From an uncultured Lachnospiraceae bacterium (GTDB taxonomy: Bacteria; Bacillota; Clostridia; Lachnospirales; Lachnospiraceae), in contig CAJUCK010000067.1 in NCBI GenBank assembly GCA_910585395.1, positions 1 to 10,772 on the forward strand: a stretch of DNA of 10,772 nucleotides, written 5' to 3'. Both the position numbers and the translations under genes were made by a program. Of this stretch, positions 1 to 6,711 are shown piece after piece (within the stretch, counting starts at the first letter, position 1; the number at the start of each line of letters is the position of its first letter). The notes beneath the pieces were generated by a model that had not been told where the DNA came from, made no database searches, and saw only the letters and a program-made list of their open reading frames with translations.

Positions 1-1
1 T

Positions 2-196
2 TTTATGCAGCTCGCAAAAAGTTATGGGGCAAAGGCAATTCGGGTTGAGAAATACGAGAAGATTGAGAGCGCATTATTGGAGGCTCAGAATACAAAGAAG
101 GTTCCTACAGTAATTGAATTTCTGATTGAAAGAGAAGAAAATGTGTTTCCAATTGTGGCCCCAGGCAGACCTATTGATAACATGATAACAGGGTAG
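2..196 (+). CDS. ilvB: Acetolactate synthase large subunit-like TPP enzyme, C-terminal end (partial)
   Basis: This is the last ~64 residues of a protein whose start lies before the window. The frame is open from base 2 and ends at TAG 194-196. The pattern FMQLAKSYGAKAIRV, then a helix, then VPTVIEF, then ENVFPIVAPG and IDNMI matches the end of the C-terminal thiamine-diphosphate-binding domain of acetolactate synthase large subunits. These enzymes join two pyruvates, or pyruvate and 2-oxobutyrate, in the first common step of branched-chain amino acid synthesis in the cytoplasm. In the family the VFP-x-V-x-PG segment sits just before the C-terminus, so this end looks complete. Related enzymes of the same superfamily, such as glyoxylate carboligase or other acetolactate synthase isozymes, cannot be ruled out from so little sequence. 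No clear terminator follows the stop codon. Confidence 0.72.
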   Translation, partial: FMQLAKSYGAKAIRVEKYEKIESALLEAQNTKKVPTVIEFLIEREENVFPIVAPGRPIDNMITG

Positions 197-340
197 TTAA
201 GAGGGAAGTTAAGGGGTGACTTTGCAGGTGGAATATGATAAGATGAGGAAGTATTTCATGAGTATGAGAGGACAGAGCTGCTGACAAAGATTAAAATATT
301 CATAGGGTCAGCCGCTGGCACGATAAATGAGGAGACAGTA
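197..340. other. Intergenic spacer between ilvB-like end and RNase H gene
   Basis: This 144-base gap has no convincing promoter or terminator. Two imperfect 12-base direct repeats begin AGTTAAG (195-206 and 207-218; 9 of 12 bases agree) and overlap the upstream stop codon. A weak imperfect stem can be drawn between AGCTGCTGAC (near 276-285) and GTCAGCCGCT (near 307-316), with a ~21-base loop and no T-run, so it is not a standard terminator. The frame of the RNase H gene is open back to base 242, but there is no good upstream start. The ribosome binding site TGAGGAG at 328-334 fits ATG 341. Confidence 0.5.
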
Positions 341-931
341 ATGGCTAAAAAGTTTTATGCGGTTAAAGTAGGGAAGGTACCAGGAATTTATGAATCGTGG
401 GCGGAATGCCAGAATCAGATTCATGGGTTTTCAGGGGCAGTATATAAAGGATTTACAACGAAAGAGGATGCTTTAGACTTTATGGGAAATGGAGGCGCAA
501 AGAAGCAGGAGGAAACACAGGCTGTGGCTTATGTTGATGGGAGCTACGATGCGGCAGAGAAGGCTTTTTCTTATGGAATAGTCTTGTTTTATGGGGGGCA
601 GGAAATGCATTTTTCCCAAAAATGTATGGACCAGGAATTGGCATCAATGCATAATGTTGCCGGAGAAATAAAAGGAGCAGAAGCTGCAATCCAGTATTGT
701 CTTGACAATCATATTTCTAGTGTTACCATTTATCATGATTATGAGGGGATTGCAAAGTGGTGTAATGGGGATTGGCAGGCGAAGAAGGCGGGAACGATTG
801 CATATGCCAGATTTTACAGAGAGGCCAGCAGCAAAGTTTATGTAAAATTTGTAAAAGTGAAAGGGCACTCTGGTGATAAGTATAATGACCTTGCAGACAA
901 GCTGGCAAAAGAAGCTCTTGGAATTGTATAA
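341..931 (+). CDS. rnhA: Ribonuclease HI with N-terminal viroplasmin-like domain
   Basis: This enzyme should cut the RNA strand of RNA-DNA hybrids in the cytoplasm, removing R-loops and primers. The protein has 196 residues. Residues ~4-48 (KFYAVKVGKVPGIY, then W-x-x-C, then YKGF and ALDFM) form the small viroplasmin-like RNA/hybrid-binding domain found at the front of many eukaryotic and Firmicutes RNases H. A short linker (~50-60) leads to the RNase H fold at ~61-194. The expected catalytic acids are visible: D66 in YVDGS, E109 in AGEIKGA, D133 in YHDYEG and D186 in LADKLA. H176 lies in the KVKGHSG loop that precedes the last acid. The length is normal for this two-domain form. The start is set by TGAGGAG 7 bases upstream of ATG. 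It ends 20 bases before the response regulator, so read-through into that gene is possible, although the functions are unrelated. Confidence 0.93.
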   Translation: MAKKFYAVKVGKVPGIYESWAECQNQIHGFSGAVYKGFTTKEDALDFMGNGGAKKQEETQAVAYVDGSYDAAEKAFSYGIVLFYGGQEMHFSQKCMDQELASMHNVAGEIKGAEAAIQYCLDNHISSVTIYHDYEGIAKWCNGDWQAKKAGTIAYARFYREASSKVYVKFVKVKGHSGDKYNDLADKLAKEALGIV

Positions 932-951
932 AGGGGAGAGGAAGCAAGCGA

Positions 952-1638
952 ATGCAGAAACATATACTGATTGTAGACGATGACGAAGATTTATCCTATA
1001 TTATCACAGATCTTCTGGAAAATTATGGTTATCAAGTGTCAGGAGCACGGGATAAGGAAGAGGCGTTTTCAATGTTATCCCAACACAAAATTCACCTTAT
1101 CTTACTGGATATTAATCTTCCGGACAGCACAGGGTTTGAATTATGTCAGGAATTGAGAAAGGTATCTACTGTGCCCATAATTTTTGCCAGTGCAAGAACA
1201 GATGAAGCGGACCGGATTACAGGATTTGACATAGGAGGCGATGACTATCTTCCCAAACCGTATTCTATGAAAGAACTGCTTTCCAGGGTAAATGCATTGA
1301 TCCGGCGTACGTATAGATTTCAGGAGGAGGAAAAAACGATTACCTTTGGTGAGGTGATGGTTCATACTACCTCCAGAATTGTACAAAAGAAAGGGGAGAC
1401 AGTTTCTCTTTCTCTGAAAGAGTTTGACCTGCTTGCCTGTCTTTGCAGCCATAAGAATCAGGCAGTTTCAAAAGAAAAGCTTATGACAGAGGTATGGGGA
1501 CCATATTCTATCACAGAACCATCAACGTTGACAGTACATATTCGCTGGCTCAGAGAAAAAATAGAGAATGATCCGGCAGATCCCCAGTACATTAAGACAG
1601 TATATAAGGTAGGATATATGCTGGAGGTGCCAGAATGA
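952..1638 (+). CDS. OmpR/PhoB-family two-component response regulator
   Basis: This is a cytoplasmic transcription factor expected to be phosphorylated by the kinase encoded next to it. It has 228 residues, the standard length for the family. The receiver domain (~3-118) shows the acidic cluster D9-D11 in IVDDDEDL, phospho-acceptor D53 in LLDINLPD, switch residue S80 in IIFASAR and conserved K102 in YLPKPYS. The C-terminal winged helix-turn-helix (~128-226) shows LSLKEFDLLACL, the recognition region TLTVHIRWLREKIE and the closing hairpin IKTVYKVGYMLE, all typical of DNA-binding OmpR-type proteins. The ribosome binding site GGGGAGAGG lies near 933-941. The stop codon overlaps the kinase start in ATGA (1635-1638), which indicates translational coupling. 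A likely target is the ABC exporter operon starting at 3003, inferred from position only. Confidence 0.95.
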   Translation: MQKHILIVDDDEDLSYIITDLLENYGYQVSGARDKEEAFSMLSQHKIHLILLDINLPDSTGFELCQELRKVSTVPIIFASARTDEADRITGFDIGGDDYLPKPYSMKELLSRVNALIRRTYRFQEEEKTITFGEVMVHTTSRIVQKKGETVSLSLKEFDLLACLCSHKNQAVSKEKLMTEVWGPYSITEPSTLTVHIRWLREKIENDPADPQYIKTVYKVGYMLEVPE

Positions 1639-2780
1639 AACGACGTCTCATATTCATTTCTATTTTGTTTTCTATAGCTGTTATCTTATCGGTTTCTATT
1701 TTTTTTGTGAGAAGCAGAAACGAAAATGATAAAGATGATATCAGATCACAACAGATCCTGGCAGTGAATGAACTGGAACAGCTCGCGTTAAAGGGAGAAT
1801 TGGAACAGGTTTCGGAAAAATCTGCAGCCCTGCAGGAAAAACTGCGCGCCACAGAGAACGGTCCTGGTGCAGATAACAACTATTTTTTTCTCGGTGCAGT
1901 ATGTATCGTGTATCTCTGGGGAATTTTTGGATATATATATATTTGCATACTTAAACCTTTTGATAAAATGAAACTATTTACTGAAGAAATAGCAAAAGGG
2001 AATTTTGAAATGCCTCTCAAATATGAACGCTCTAATTATTTTGGAGATTTCACATGGGCATTCGACAGCATGCGAAAGGAGATTACGAAATCACGTATCT
2101 GTGAGAAACAGGCAATTGAGAATAATAAAACAGTAATCGCCACACTTTCCCATGATATTAAGACACCCATCGCATCGATTCGGGCATATGCAGAGGGATT
2201 GGAGGCAAATATGGACAGTTCTGCCGAAAAGCGGCAAAAATATATTTCTGTGATTATGAAAAAATGTGATGAGGTGTCAAACCTTACCAATGATTTATTT
2301 CTTCATTCTGTTTCAGACCTGGATAAGCTGAAAATTGTTATGGAGCAGCTGGAGCTGTGTAAATTTTTGAGAGAGGCTGTTTGGGAGATTTCTGCTCAGT
2401 ATAATGATATTCATATGATAATTCCTGATGAAGAAATAATGGTATACGTAGATAAGAACCGGCTTATGCAGGTTTGTGAGAACCTTATCACCAATGCAGG
2501 AAAATATGCGAAGACGAGAATTGATGTCACAGCAGTGCGTAAGGGAAGATATGCTGAAATATTTTTTCGTGATTATGGCAGGGGAATTCCAGATGAAGAC
2601 ATGCCATTTATTTTCAGTAAATTCTATCGTGGAAAAAACTGCGGGCAGGAACCAGGATCAGGTCTGGGATTATATATTGTAAAATATATAGTGAAAAAAA
2701 TGAAGGGGGAAGTGCTGCTGCACAATATGCCAGACGGGTTGGAAGCAGTGGTAAAGCTGCCGATATTGCCAAAGAGCTGA
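1635..2780 (+). CDS. Membrane sensor histidine kinase
   Basis: This 381-residue kinase is the partner of the preceding regulator. Transmembrane helix 1 is at ~4-25 and helix 2 at ~83-106. Between them lies a short, charged extracytoplasmic segment of about 57 residues with heptad-like Leu/Ala spacing (~40-72), too small for a standard ligand-binding domain. A HAMP-like linker follows (~107-160, with EEIAKGNFE). The HisKA dimerisation helix has phospho-acceptor H173 in TLSHDIKTPIAS. The ATPase domain shows N283/N287 (CENLITNAGKYA), D313-G317 (DYGRGIP), the F-box FSKFYRG at 327-333 and the glycine box GSGLGL at 341-346, so it looks catalytically complete. The start is supported by GGAGGTG at 1623-1629 inside the regulator gene. 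A small sensing loop beside an ABC exporter suggests sensing of membrane stress or of transporter activity; that is inference. A run of eight T (1699-1706) lies in helix 1. Confidence 0.94.
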   Translation: MKRRLIFISILFSIAVILSVSIFFVRSRNENDKDDIRSQQILAVNELEQLALKGELEQVSEKSAALQEKLRATENGPGADNNYFFLGAVCIVYLWGIFGYIYICILKPFDKMKLFTEEIAKGNFEMPLKYERSNYFGDFTWAFDSMRKEITKSRICEKQAIENNKTVIATLSHDIKTPIASIRAYAEGLEANMDSSAEKRQKYISVIMKKCDEVSNLTNDLFLHSVSDLDKLKIVMEQLELCKFLREAVWEISAQYNDIHMIIPDEEIMVYVDKNRLMQVCENLITNAGKYAKTRIDVTAVRKGRYAEIFFRDYGRGIPDEDMPFIFSKFYRGKNCGQEPGSGLGLYIVKYIVKKMKGEVLLHNMPDGLEAVVKLPILPKS

Positions 2781-3002
2781 GGCAGAATTTTTATGCCCTC
2801 GTACGCTCTGAAGCTGTTCAGAAGAAAAACCATTAATCTTGAAGAAGAGGAGCTCTATTAGCAACATGCGAGTGGTAAAATGTCTGAAAAGGCCGAAAAT
2901 AAAAATTTTTATCAAAGTATTTAAGGACTTCTTAATAACAATGCTGGTATAGTTTTCTTATCTTGCAGGTGTTAAAATGCCCAAAGAAAGGAAGCGCTAA
3001 TA
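2781..3002 (+). promoter_or_regulatory. Spacer upstream of the ABC operon, probable regulatory region
   Basis: This 222-base gap separates the kinase from the exporter genes and is the natural place for an exporter promoter controlled by the regulator. A perfect AT palindrome ATAAAAATTTTTAT is at 2899-2912. An imperfect 15-base dyad TTAAGGACTTCTTAA is at 2921-2935. TATAGT at 2948-2953 could be a -10 box, but the 17-base-upstream hexamer is not a good -35; a weak -35 would suit an activated promoter whose activator binds the dyad. Two tiny reading frames occur: 2793-2861 (22 codons, acidic end) and 2866-2952 (28 codons, strongly basic and hydrophobic). Both lack strong ribosome binding sites. 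No terminator with a T-run was found after the kinase, so transcription may also continue through. Confidence 0.4.
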
Positions 3003-3764
3003 ATGAAGAAAAGTATTTTATCAGCTAAAGGAGTCAGTAAAAGTTTTGCACATAATGGTGACCAGATACATATTCTTTCTCATATTGATTTTGAATTATA
3101 TGAGGGTGATTTTACGGTAATTATGGGAGCGTCTGGCTCCGGGAAATCTACACTTTTGTATGCTTTAAGCGGTATGGACCGTGCTACAGCAGGACAGGTG
3201 ATGTATCAGGAAAGAGATCTTGTGAATATGGATGAGAAGGAGCTTTCCAGTCTGCGCTGCACTGACTTTGGCTTTATATTTCAGCAGATGCATCTGGTTA
3301 GTAATCTTACGCTGTTTGAAAATGTAGCAGTTTCAGGATATTTAAACAAGCAGAGTACAGCAGGTGAGGTTAAGAAAAAGACTGCCAGCCTGCTTGAAAA
3401 GATGGGAATTACACATGTAAAGAATCATTTGCCATCACAGGTTTCAGGAGGAGAACAGCAAAGGTGCGCCATAGCAAGAGCAGTGGTAAATACACCGAAA
3501 GTGCTTTTTGCAGATGAACCTACGGGTGCGCTGAATCGTCAGAATACGATGGAGGTTCTCGATCTGCTTACCAGGTTGAATGAAAAAGGACAGAGCATTT
3601 TGATGGTTACGCATGATTTAAAAGCAGCGTTGAGGGCTGACAGGCTTTTATATCTTGAGGATGGAGCAATAATTGGAGAACTGGAATTGCCGCAATACAG
3701 TTATGAGGATGAAAAAAGTCGTGAAGTGCAGGTCAGTGCATGGCTGGCTTCGTTGGAATGGTGA
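3003..3764 (+). CDS. ABC transporter ATP-binding protein, LolD/MacB/BceA type
   Basis: This is the cytoplasmic ATPase of an exporter, working with the permease that starts 9 bases after its stop. It has 253 residues. Walker A is GASGSGKST (42-50), the Q-loop is FIFQQ (Q94), the signature is VSGGEQQR (147-154), Walker B is VLFADEP (167-173, catalytic E172) and the switch is H204 in VTHD. The segment LVSNLTLFENV is typical of the LolD/MacB/BceA branch, which powers FtsX-like permeases that act on lipoproteins, peptides or antibiotics at the membrane. The C-terminal tail (~225-253, ending VSAWLASLEW) resembles tails seen in BceA-like ATPases of Firmicutes antimicrobial-peptide detoxification systems. 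The ribosome binding site AAAGGAAG at 2987-2994 suits ATG 3003. All ATPase motifs are intact. The substrate is unknown. Confidence 0.95.
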   Translation: MKKSILSAKGVSKSFAHNGDQIHILSHIDFELYEGDFTVIMGASGSGKSTLLYALSGMDRATAGQVMYQERDLVNMDEKELSSLRCTDFGFIFQQMHLVSNLTLFENVAVSGYLNKQSTAGEVKKKTASLLEKMGITHVKNHLPSQVSGGEQQRCAIARAVVNTPKVLFADEPTGALNRQNTMEVLDLLTRLNEKGQSILMVTHDLKAALRADRLLYLEDGAIIGELELPQYSYEDEKSREVQVSAWLASLEW

Positions 3765-3773
3765 GGTGCCAGT

Positions 3774-6125
3774 ATGGAAATATTTACAATCATTAAGGCG
3801 AATGTTCGTCATAAAAAGAGCTCTTTTGTCAGTATTATTCTGCTTATGACTATAATAGCCATGGCGTTGACAGCAATTCTCAGTGTGGAGGAAAATATTT
3901 ACAGTGGTCTTACCTATGCACAGGAACGGATCAATGTACCCAATCTTTCGTGTATGGTGGAAAGGGATATGCTGAGTGATGAATTGGCTGAAAAAGTAAA
4001 AGACCATTCTATGGTAGAAACTGTAAAAATAGAAGAATCTATTATCTCATGGAAGGTAACATATGGAGATTTGGAATACAGCAATCCTGTTTATGTACGG
4101 CGGCTGCCATCAGGGTATCGGCTGTTTAATACGCAGGGCATAGATTTTGTGGAAGAGAAACCACAATTAAATCAAGGAGAACTATACATATCCCAGGGTA
4201 TGAAGACGAATTTTTCCTGCAGCATAGGGGAAAAGCTGACAATTCTCACAGAGGCGGGTTCTTATGAGTTCAGAATTAAAGGCATTATCGAAGATCCAGA
4301 ATTGGGAGCCTCTGTGATTGGGTGGAAAAATATTTTTATCAGTCATGAGGACTATGAAAAAATGCATAAAGCACTTGAAAATTCTCAAGAGCAGGTATCA
4401 GGAGAATTAATAAACTTTATCACCTTGGTTTCTGTTTATAAAAAGGCAGATTGTAATCTGACAGATGGAAAATTTGCCCGTCAGGTTAATTTAGATACTG
4501 GGATAGCAGATATGAGCTTTGGCGCGATTACTAAAGAGATGATAGTTAAGTATACATGTCTCTTTCCTCAGATTATTTGTATGATACTGAAAGTTTTTGT
4601 GATTTTGCTGTCAGTCGCAGTAGTAGTGGTTATGTGTCACAGCGTATCGACGGGAATTGAGATGGAATATGTTACGTTTGGGGTTATGAAATCTCAGGGA
4701 TTTTCCACGAAAAAGATGCAGGCCGTCTTGCTGATACAGTATCTTATAGCTGAATTTGCAGGAGCGGTTCTTGGGATCTTGGGAGCAATTCCATTATGCG
4801 GTACACTGGGAAATTTATTTCAGCCAATTACAGGAATTATTCCCAGGAAAGCAGTTTCTATTGAAAAGAGTGGAGAAATAATGCTGATTTTGTTTGTGAC
4901 GTCCATGATTTCTATTCTGGCTATCACAAGAAAAATTGCCAGAATATCTCCAGTAAGAGCTATTGCTGGTGTTAAGAAAGAAATCTATTTTGACAGCAGG
5001 ATAAAGACTGCCATCAGTAAAAAAATGCTTTCGGTAAGTCTTGCATTCCGACAGTTTACCTCAAATAAAAGGCAATATGCAGGGGTAATGGTTATGGTGG
5101 TGATACTTGTCTATTTTATGACTGCTATGATGGTGCTGGTTCATGTAATCACTGCGACTTCTGCATGGGAGGCTATGGGTATTTCTTATTCAGATTTGGA
5201 TTTAGAATTAAAAGAGGAAGTTTCTGAATTAAAAATCCAGGAGATAGAAGAAACCATTCGTCAAAAAAGCAGTTTTCAGGTTTCTTATAAATCCAGTGGG
5301 AACTATTATATGTCAGTCAATGGGGAACAGATGATGGCATGTGTATACAGTGACCAGGAATCAATAAAGGCTGTGTCAAAGGGCAGAAATGTCCGTTATG
5401 ATAATGAAATTGTAATGACAGAAATTGCAGCCGATAATCTGGGCTTGAAAATAGGTGATAAAATATCTGTGGGATATCGGGACAGAAAAGAAAATTATAT
5501 TATTTGTGGATTCAATCAATTTATGAATGATGCAGGTGTGAATTTCAGCATGACAAGAGCGGCAGCGTCGAAACTGGGAAATATGCGTTTATCTTATCTG
5601 GGATATATTCTTGAAGACAAATCTCAGGGCGAAAATATTGCTAAGATATTAAATCAGCAGTATGGGGAAATTCTGACAGCTGACTTTCATGAAACATCTA
5701 TGGATGACGAGTATCAGTTTGCCATTCATGCAATGACCTTGGTGGTCTACACGTTTTCTGCGATTTTTGCCATGGTGGTGATACATATGGTTTGCTCCAA
5801 AGCATTTTTAAAGGAGCGCAGAGATATTGGGATTTATAAAGCGCTTGGATTTACATCCAGAAAGCTGCGCCTGCAGTTTGCGGTAAGGTTTTTTATTATT
5901 TCTGTGCTGGGATCTGCGGCGGGGGGTGTGCTGGCGGCGGTTTTTGCAGGAAAGATGCTGAGTTCAATTTTAAGGATGATTGGCATCTCAAGTTTTCAGG
6001 TGACTTTTCGTGTTACCACCTTTGCGATACCAATGATACTTACCGGTGTATGCTTTTTCCTGTTTGCCTATCTGTCATCCTGGAAAATTAAAAAGGTCGA
6101 GGTCAGAGAATTGATTACAGAATAG
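3774..6125 (+). CDS. FtsX/MacB-like ABC transporter permease, tandem 4+4 helices
   Basis: This is a 783-residue membrane protein and the partner of the upstream ATPase. By hydrophobicity it has eight helices: ~18-38, 267-289, 318-343, 369-385, 435-459, 648-674, 702-730 and 748-772. Large extracytoplasmic domains lie between helices 1 and 2 (~230 residues) and between helices 5 and 6 (~190 residues). Each half ends with the FtsX-type motif after its last helix (ARISPVRAI near 388-396; KKVEVRELI at the C-terminus), so it is a fused pair of FtsX-like units. A 10-helix BceB protein has one large loop, so this is not a plain BceB despite the BceA-like ATPase. FtsX/MacB-type permeases usually move substrates from the outer face of the membrane by conformational coupling rather than through a channel. 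GAGGTG at 3763-3768 overlaps the ATPase stop and fits ATG 3774. The two genes are surely one operon. The substrate is unknown; a peptide or antibiotic is inferred. Confidence 0.92.
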   Translation: MEIFTIIKANVRHKKSSFVSIILLMTIIAMALTAILSVEENIYSGLTYAQERINVPNLSCMVERDMLSDELAEKVKDHSMVETVKIEESIISWKVTYGDLEYSNPVYVRRLPSGYRLFNTQGIDFVEEKPQLNQGELYISQGMKTNFSCSIGEKLTILTEAGSYEFRIKGIIEDPELGASVIGWKNIFISHEDYEKMHKALENSQEQVSGELINFITLVSVYKKADCNLTDGKFARQVNLDTGIADMSFGAITKEMIVKYTCLFPQIICMILKVFVILLSVAVVVVMCHSVSTGIEMEYVTFGVMKSQGFSTKKMQAVLLIQYLIAEFAGAVLGILGAIPLCGTLGNLFQPITGIIPRKAVSIEKSGEIMLILFVTSMISILAITRKIARISPVRAIAGVKKEIYFDSRIKTAISKKMLSVSLAFRQFTSNKRQYAGVMVMVVILVYFMTAMMVLVHVITATSAWEAMGISYSDLDLELKEEVSELKIQEIEETIRQKSSFQVSYKSSGNYYMSVNGEQMMACVYSDQESIKAVSKGRNVRYDNEIVMTEIAADNLGLKIGDKISVGYRDRKENYIICGFNQFMNDAGVNFSMTRAAASKLGNMRLSYLGYILEDKSQGENIAKILNQQYGEILTADFHETSMDDEYQFAIHAMTLVVYTFSAIFAMVVIHMVCSKAFLKERRDIGIYKALGFTSRKLRLQFAVRFFIISVLGSAAGGVLAAVFAGKMLSSILRMIGISSFQVTFRVTTFAIPMILTGVCFFLFAYLSSWKIKKVEVRELITE

Positions 6126-6144
6126 AAAAGCAAATTAAAAAAGG

Positions 6145-6175
6145 TTGACTCCTACGCAGCGTAATAGTGTATGAT
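6145..6175 (+). promoter_or_regulatory. MerR-type promoter with 19-base spacer and operator dyad
   Basis: The -35 box TTGACT (6145-6150) and -10 box TATGAT (6170-6175) are separated by 19 bases, the overlong spacing typical of promoters that MerR-family activators untwist. The spacer holds the dyad ACT-nn-TACGC-A-GCGTA-nn-AGT at 6148-6168, centred on 6158, with 16 of 20 paired positions symmetric. This is the layout expected of tipA-like self-activated promoters. Transcription would begin near 6182, just before the ribosome binding site AAGGAGG at 6188-6194. The gene below has lost its own DNA-binding domain, so the protein that uses this site must be encoded elsewhere, if it exists. Confidence 0.78.
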
Positions 6176-6202
6176 TTATTTACACGGAAGGAGGAAATAG
6201 CT

Positions 6203-6655
6203 ATGATGACAGTAAACGAGGTTAGTAAACTGGCAGGAGTGAGAACCATAGATTTTTCAGTATTTGATACAAAAAAGATTGACGAATATGCAGAACGCGC
6301 CAAAGAACAATGGGGAAAAACCCCTGAATTTGAAGAGTTTCAGCACAAGTCTCAAAACTGGACGAAAAAAGAAGAACAGACGATTATGGAAAAGTTTATG
6401 AAGCTGTTCGAAGAATTTGGCAGCATCAGGGAAGCTGGTGCAGAATCTGAGGCTGCAGGAGCGCAGGTAAAGAAGCTTCAGAATTATATTACAGATTATT
6501 TTTATGAGTGTTCAGATGAAATTTTATTGAGTCTGGGTCAGATGTATGCAGGATGTTTAGAATTTACACAGAACATTGACAGTGTGGGTGGAGAGGGCAC
6601 AGCTGAGTTTGCAGCTGAGGCGATCCGCATATACTGCGAAGAGCAAAGACAGTGA
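6203..6655 (+). CDS. TipAS-domain protein, remnant MerR regulator lacking its DNA-binding domain
   Basis: The start is ATG 6203, nine bases after AAGGAGG; the GTG at 6167 in the same frame lies inside the promoter and cannot be used. The product has 150 residues. Residues 1-14 (MMTVNEVSKLAGVR) match the very beginning of a MerR helix-turn-helix. The expected second half of that fold, the wing and the long dimerisation coil (about 90-100 residues in full-length relatives) are absent. From residue ~16 the sequence is a normal TipAS domain: IDFSVFDTKKIDEYA, EQWGKTPEF, SLGQMYAG and FTQNID. TipAS domains bind hydrophobic drugs such as thiopeptides. In the family, full-length proteins activate transcription when bound, and Streptomyces also makes the free domain, which sequesters drug. 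This protein could be a drug-binding sponge or a decaying gene. There is no stop codon or frameshift, so the deletion, if that is what it is, kept the frame. Cysteine at 103 is kept in YEC. Confidence 0.85.
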   Translation: MMTVNEVSKLAGVRTIDFSVFDTKKIDEYAERAKEQWGKTPEFEEFQHKSQNWTKKEEQTIMEKFMKLFEEFGSIREAGAESEAAGAQVKKLQNYITDYFYECSDEILLSLGQMYAGCLEFTQNIDSVGGEGTAEFAAEAIRIYCEEQRQ

Positions 6656-6683
6656 AGAGACTGGAAAGAAGTATCGTTACACT

Positions 6684-6711
6684 GAGGGCGGAATAGATCC
6701 GTCCTCTTTTT
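6684..6711 (+). terminator. Rho-independent terminator after the TipAS gene
   Basis: GAGGGCGGA (6684-6692) pairs with TCCGTCCTC (6698-6706) in a 9-base-pair stem with one G-U pair and a 5-base loop (ATAGA). Five T follow directly at 6707-6711. It lies 28 bases after the TGA of the TipAS gene and closes that short transcription unit. Confidence 0.85.

Noticed and set aside
276..316. Hairpin in the ilvB-rnhA spacer considered as terminator
   Set aside because: The stem has a mismatch, the loop is about 21 bases and no T-run follows.
242..340. Possible N-terminal extension of the RNase H gene
   Set aside because: The frame is open back to 242, but the viroplasmin-like domain normally starts right at KKFYAV, and ATG 341 has its own good ribosome binding site.
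3648..4007. 119-codon minus-strand frame across the ATPase/permease junction
   Set aside because: It overlaps two clear genes on the other strand and has no protein-like motif or ribosome binding site.
6167..6202. Upstream GTG start that would lengthen the TipAS protein by 12 residues
   Set aside because: The GTG lies between the -35 and -10 boxes, before the expected transcription start, and has no ribosome binding site; ATG 6203 has a perfect one.
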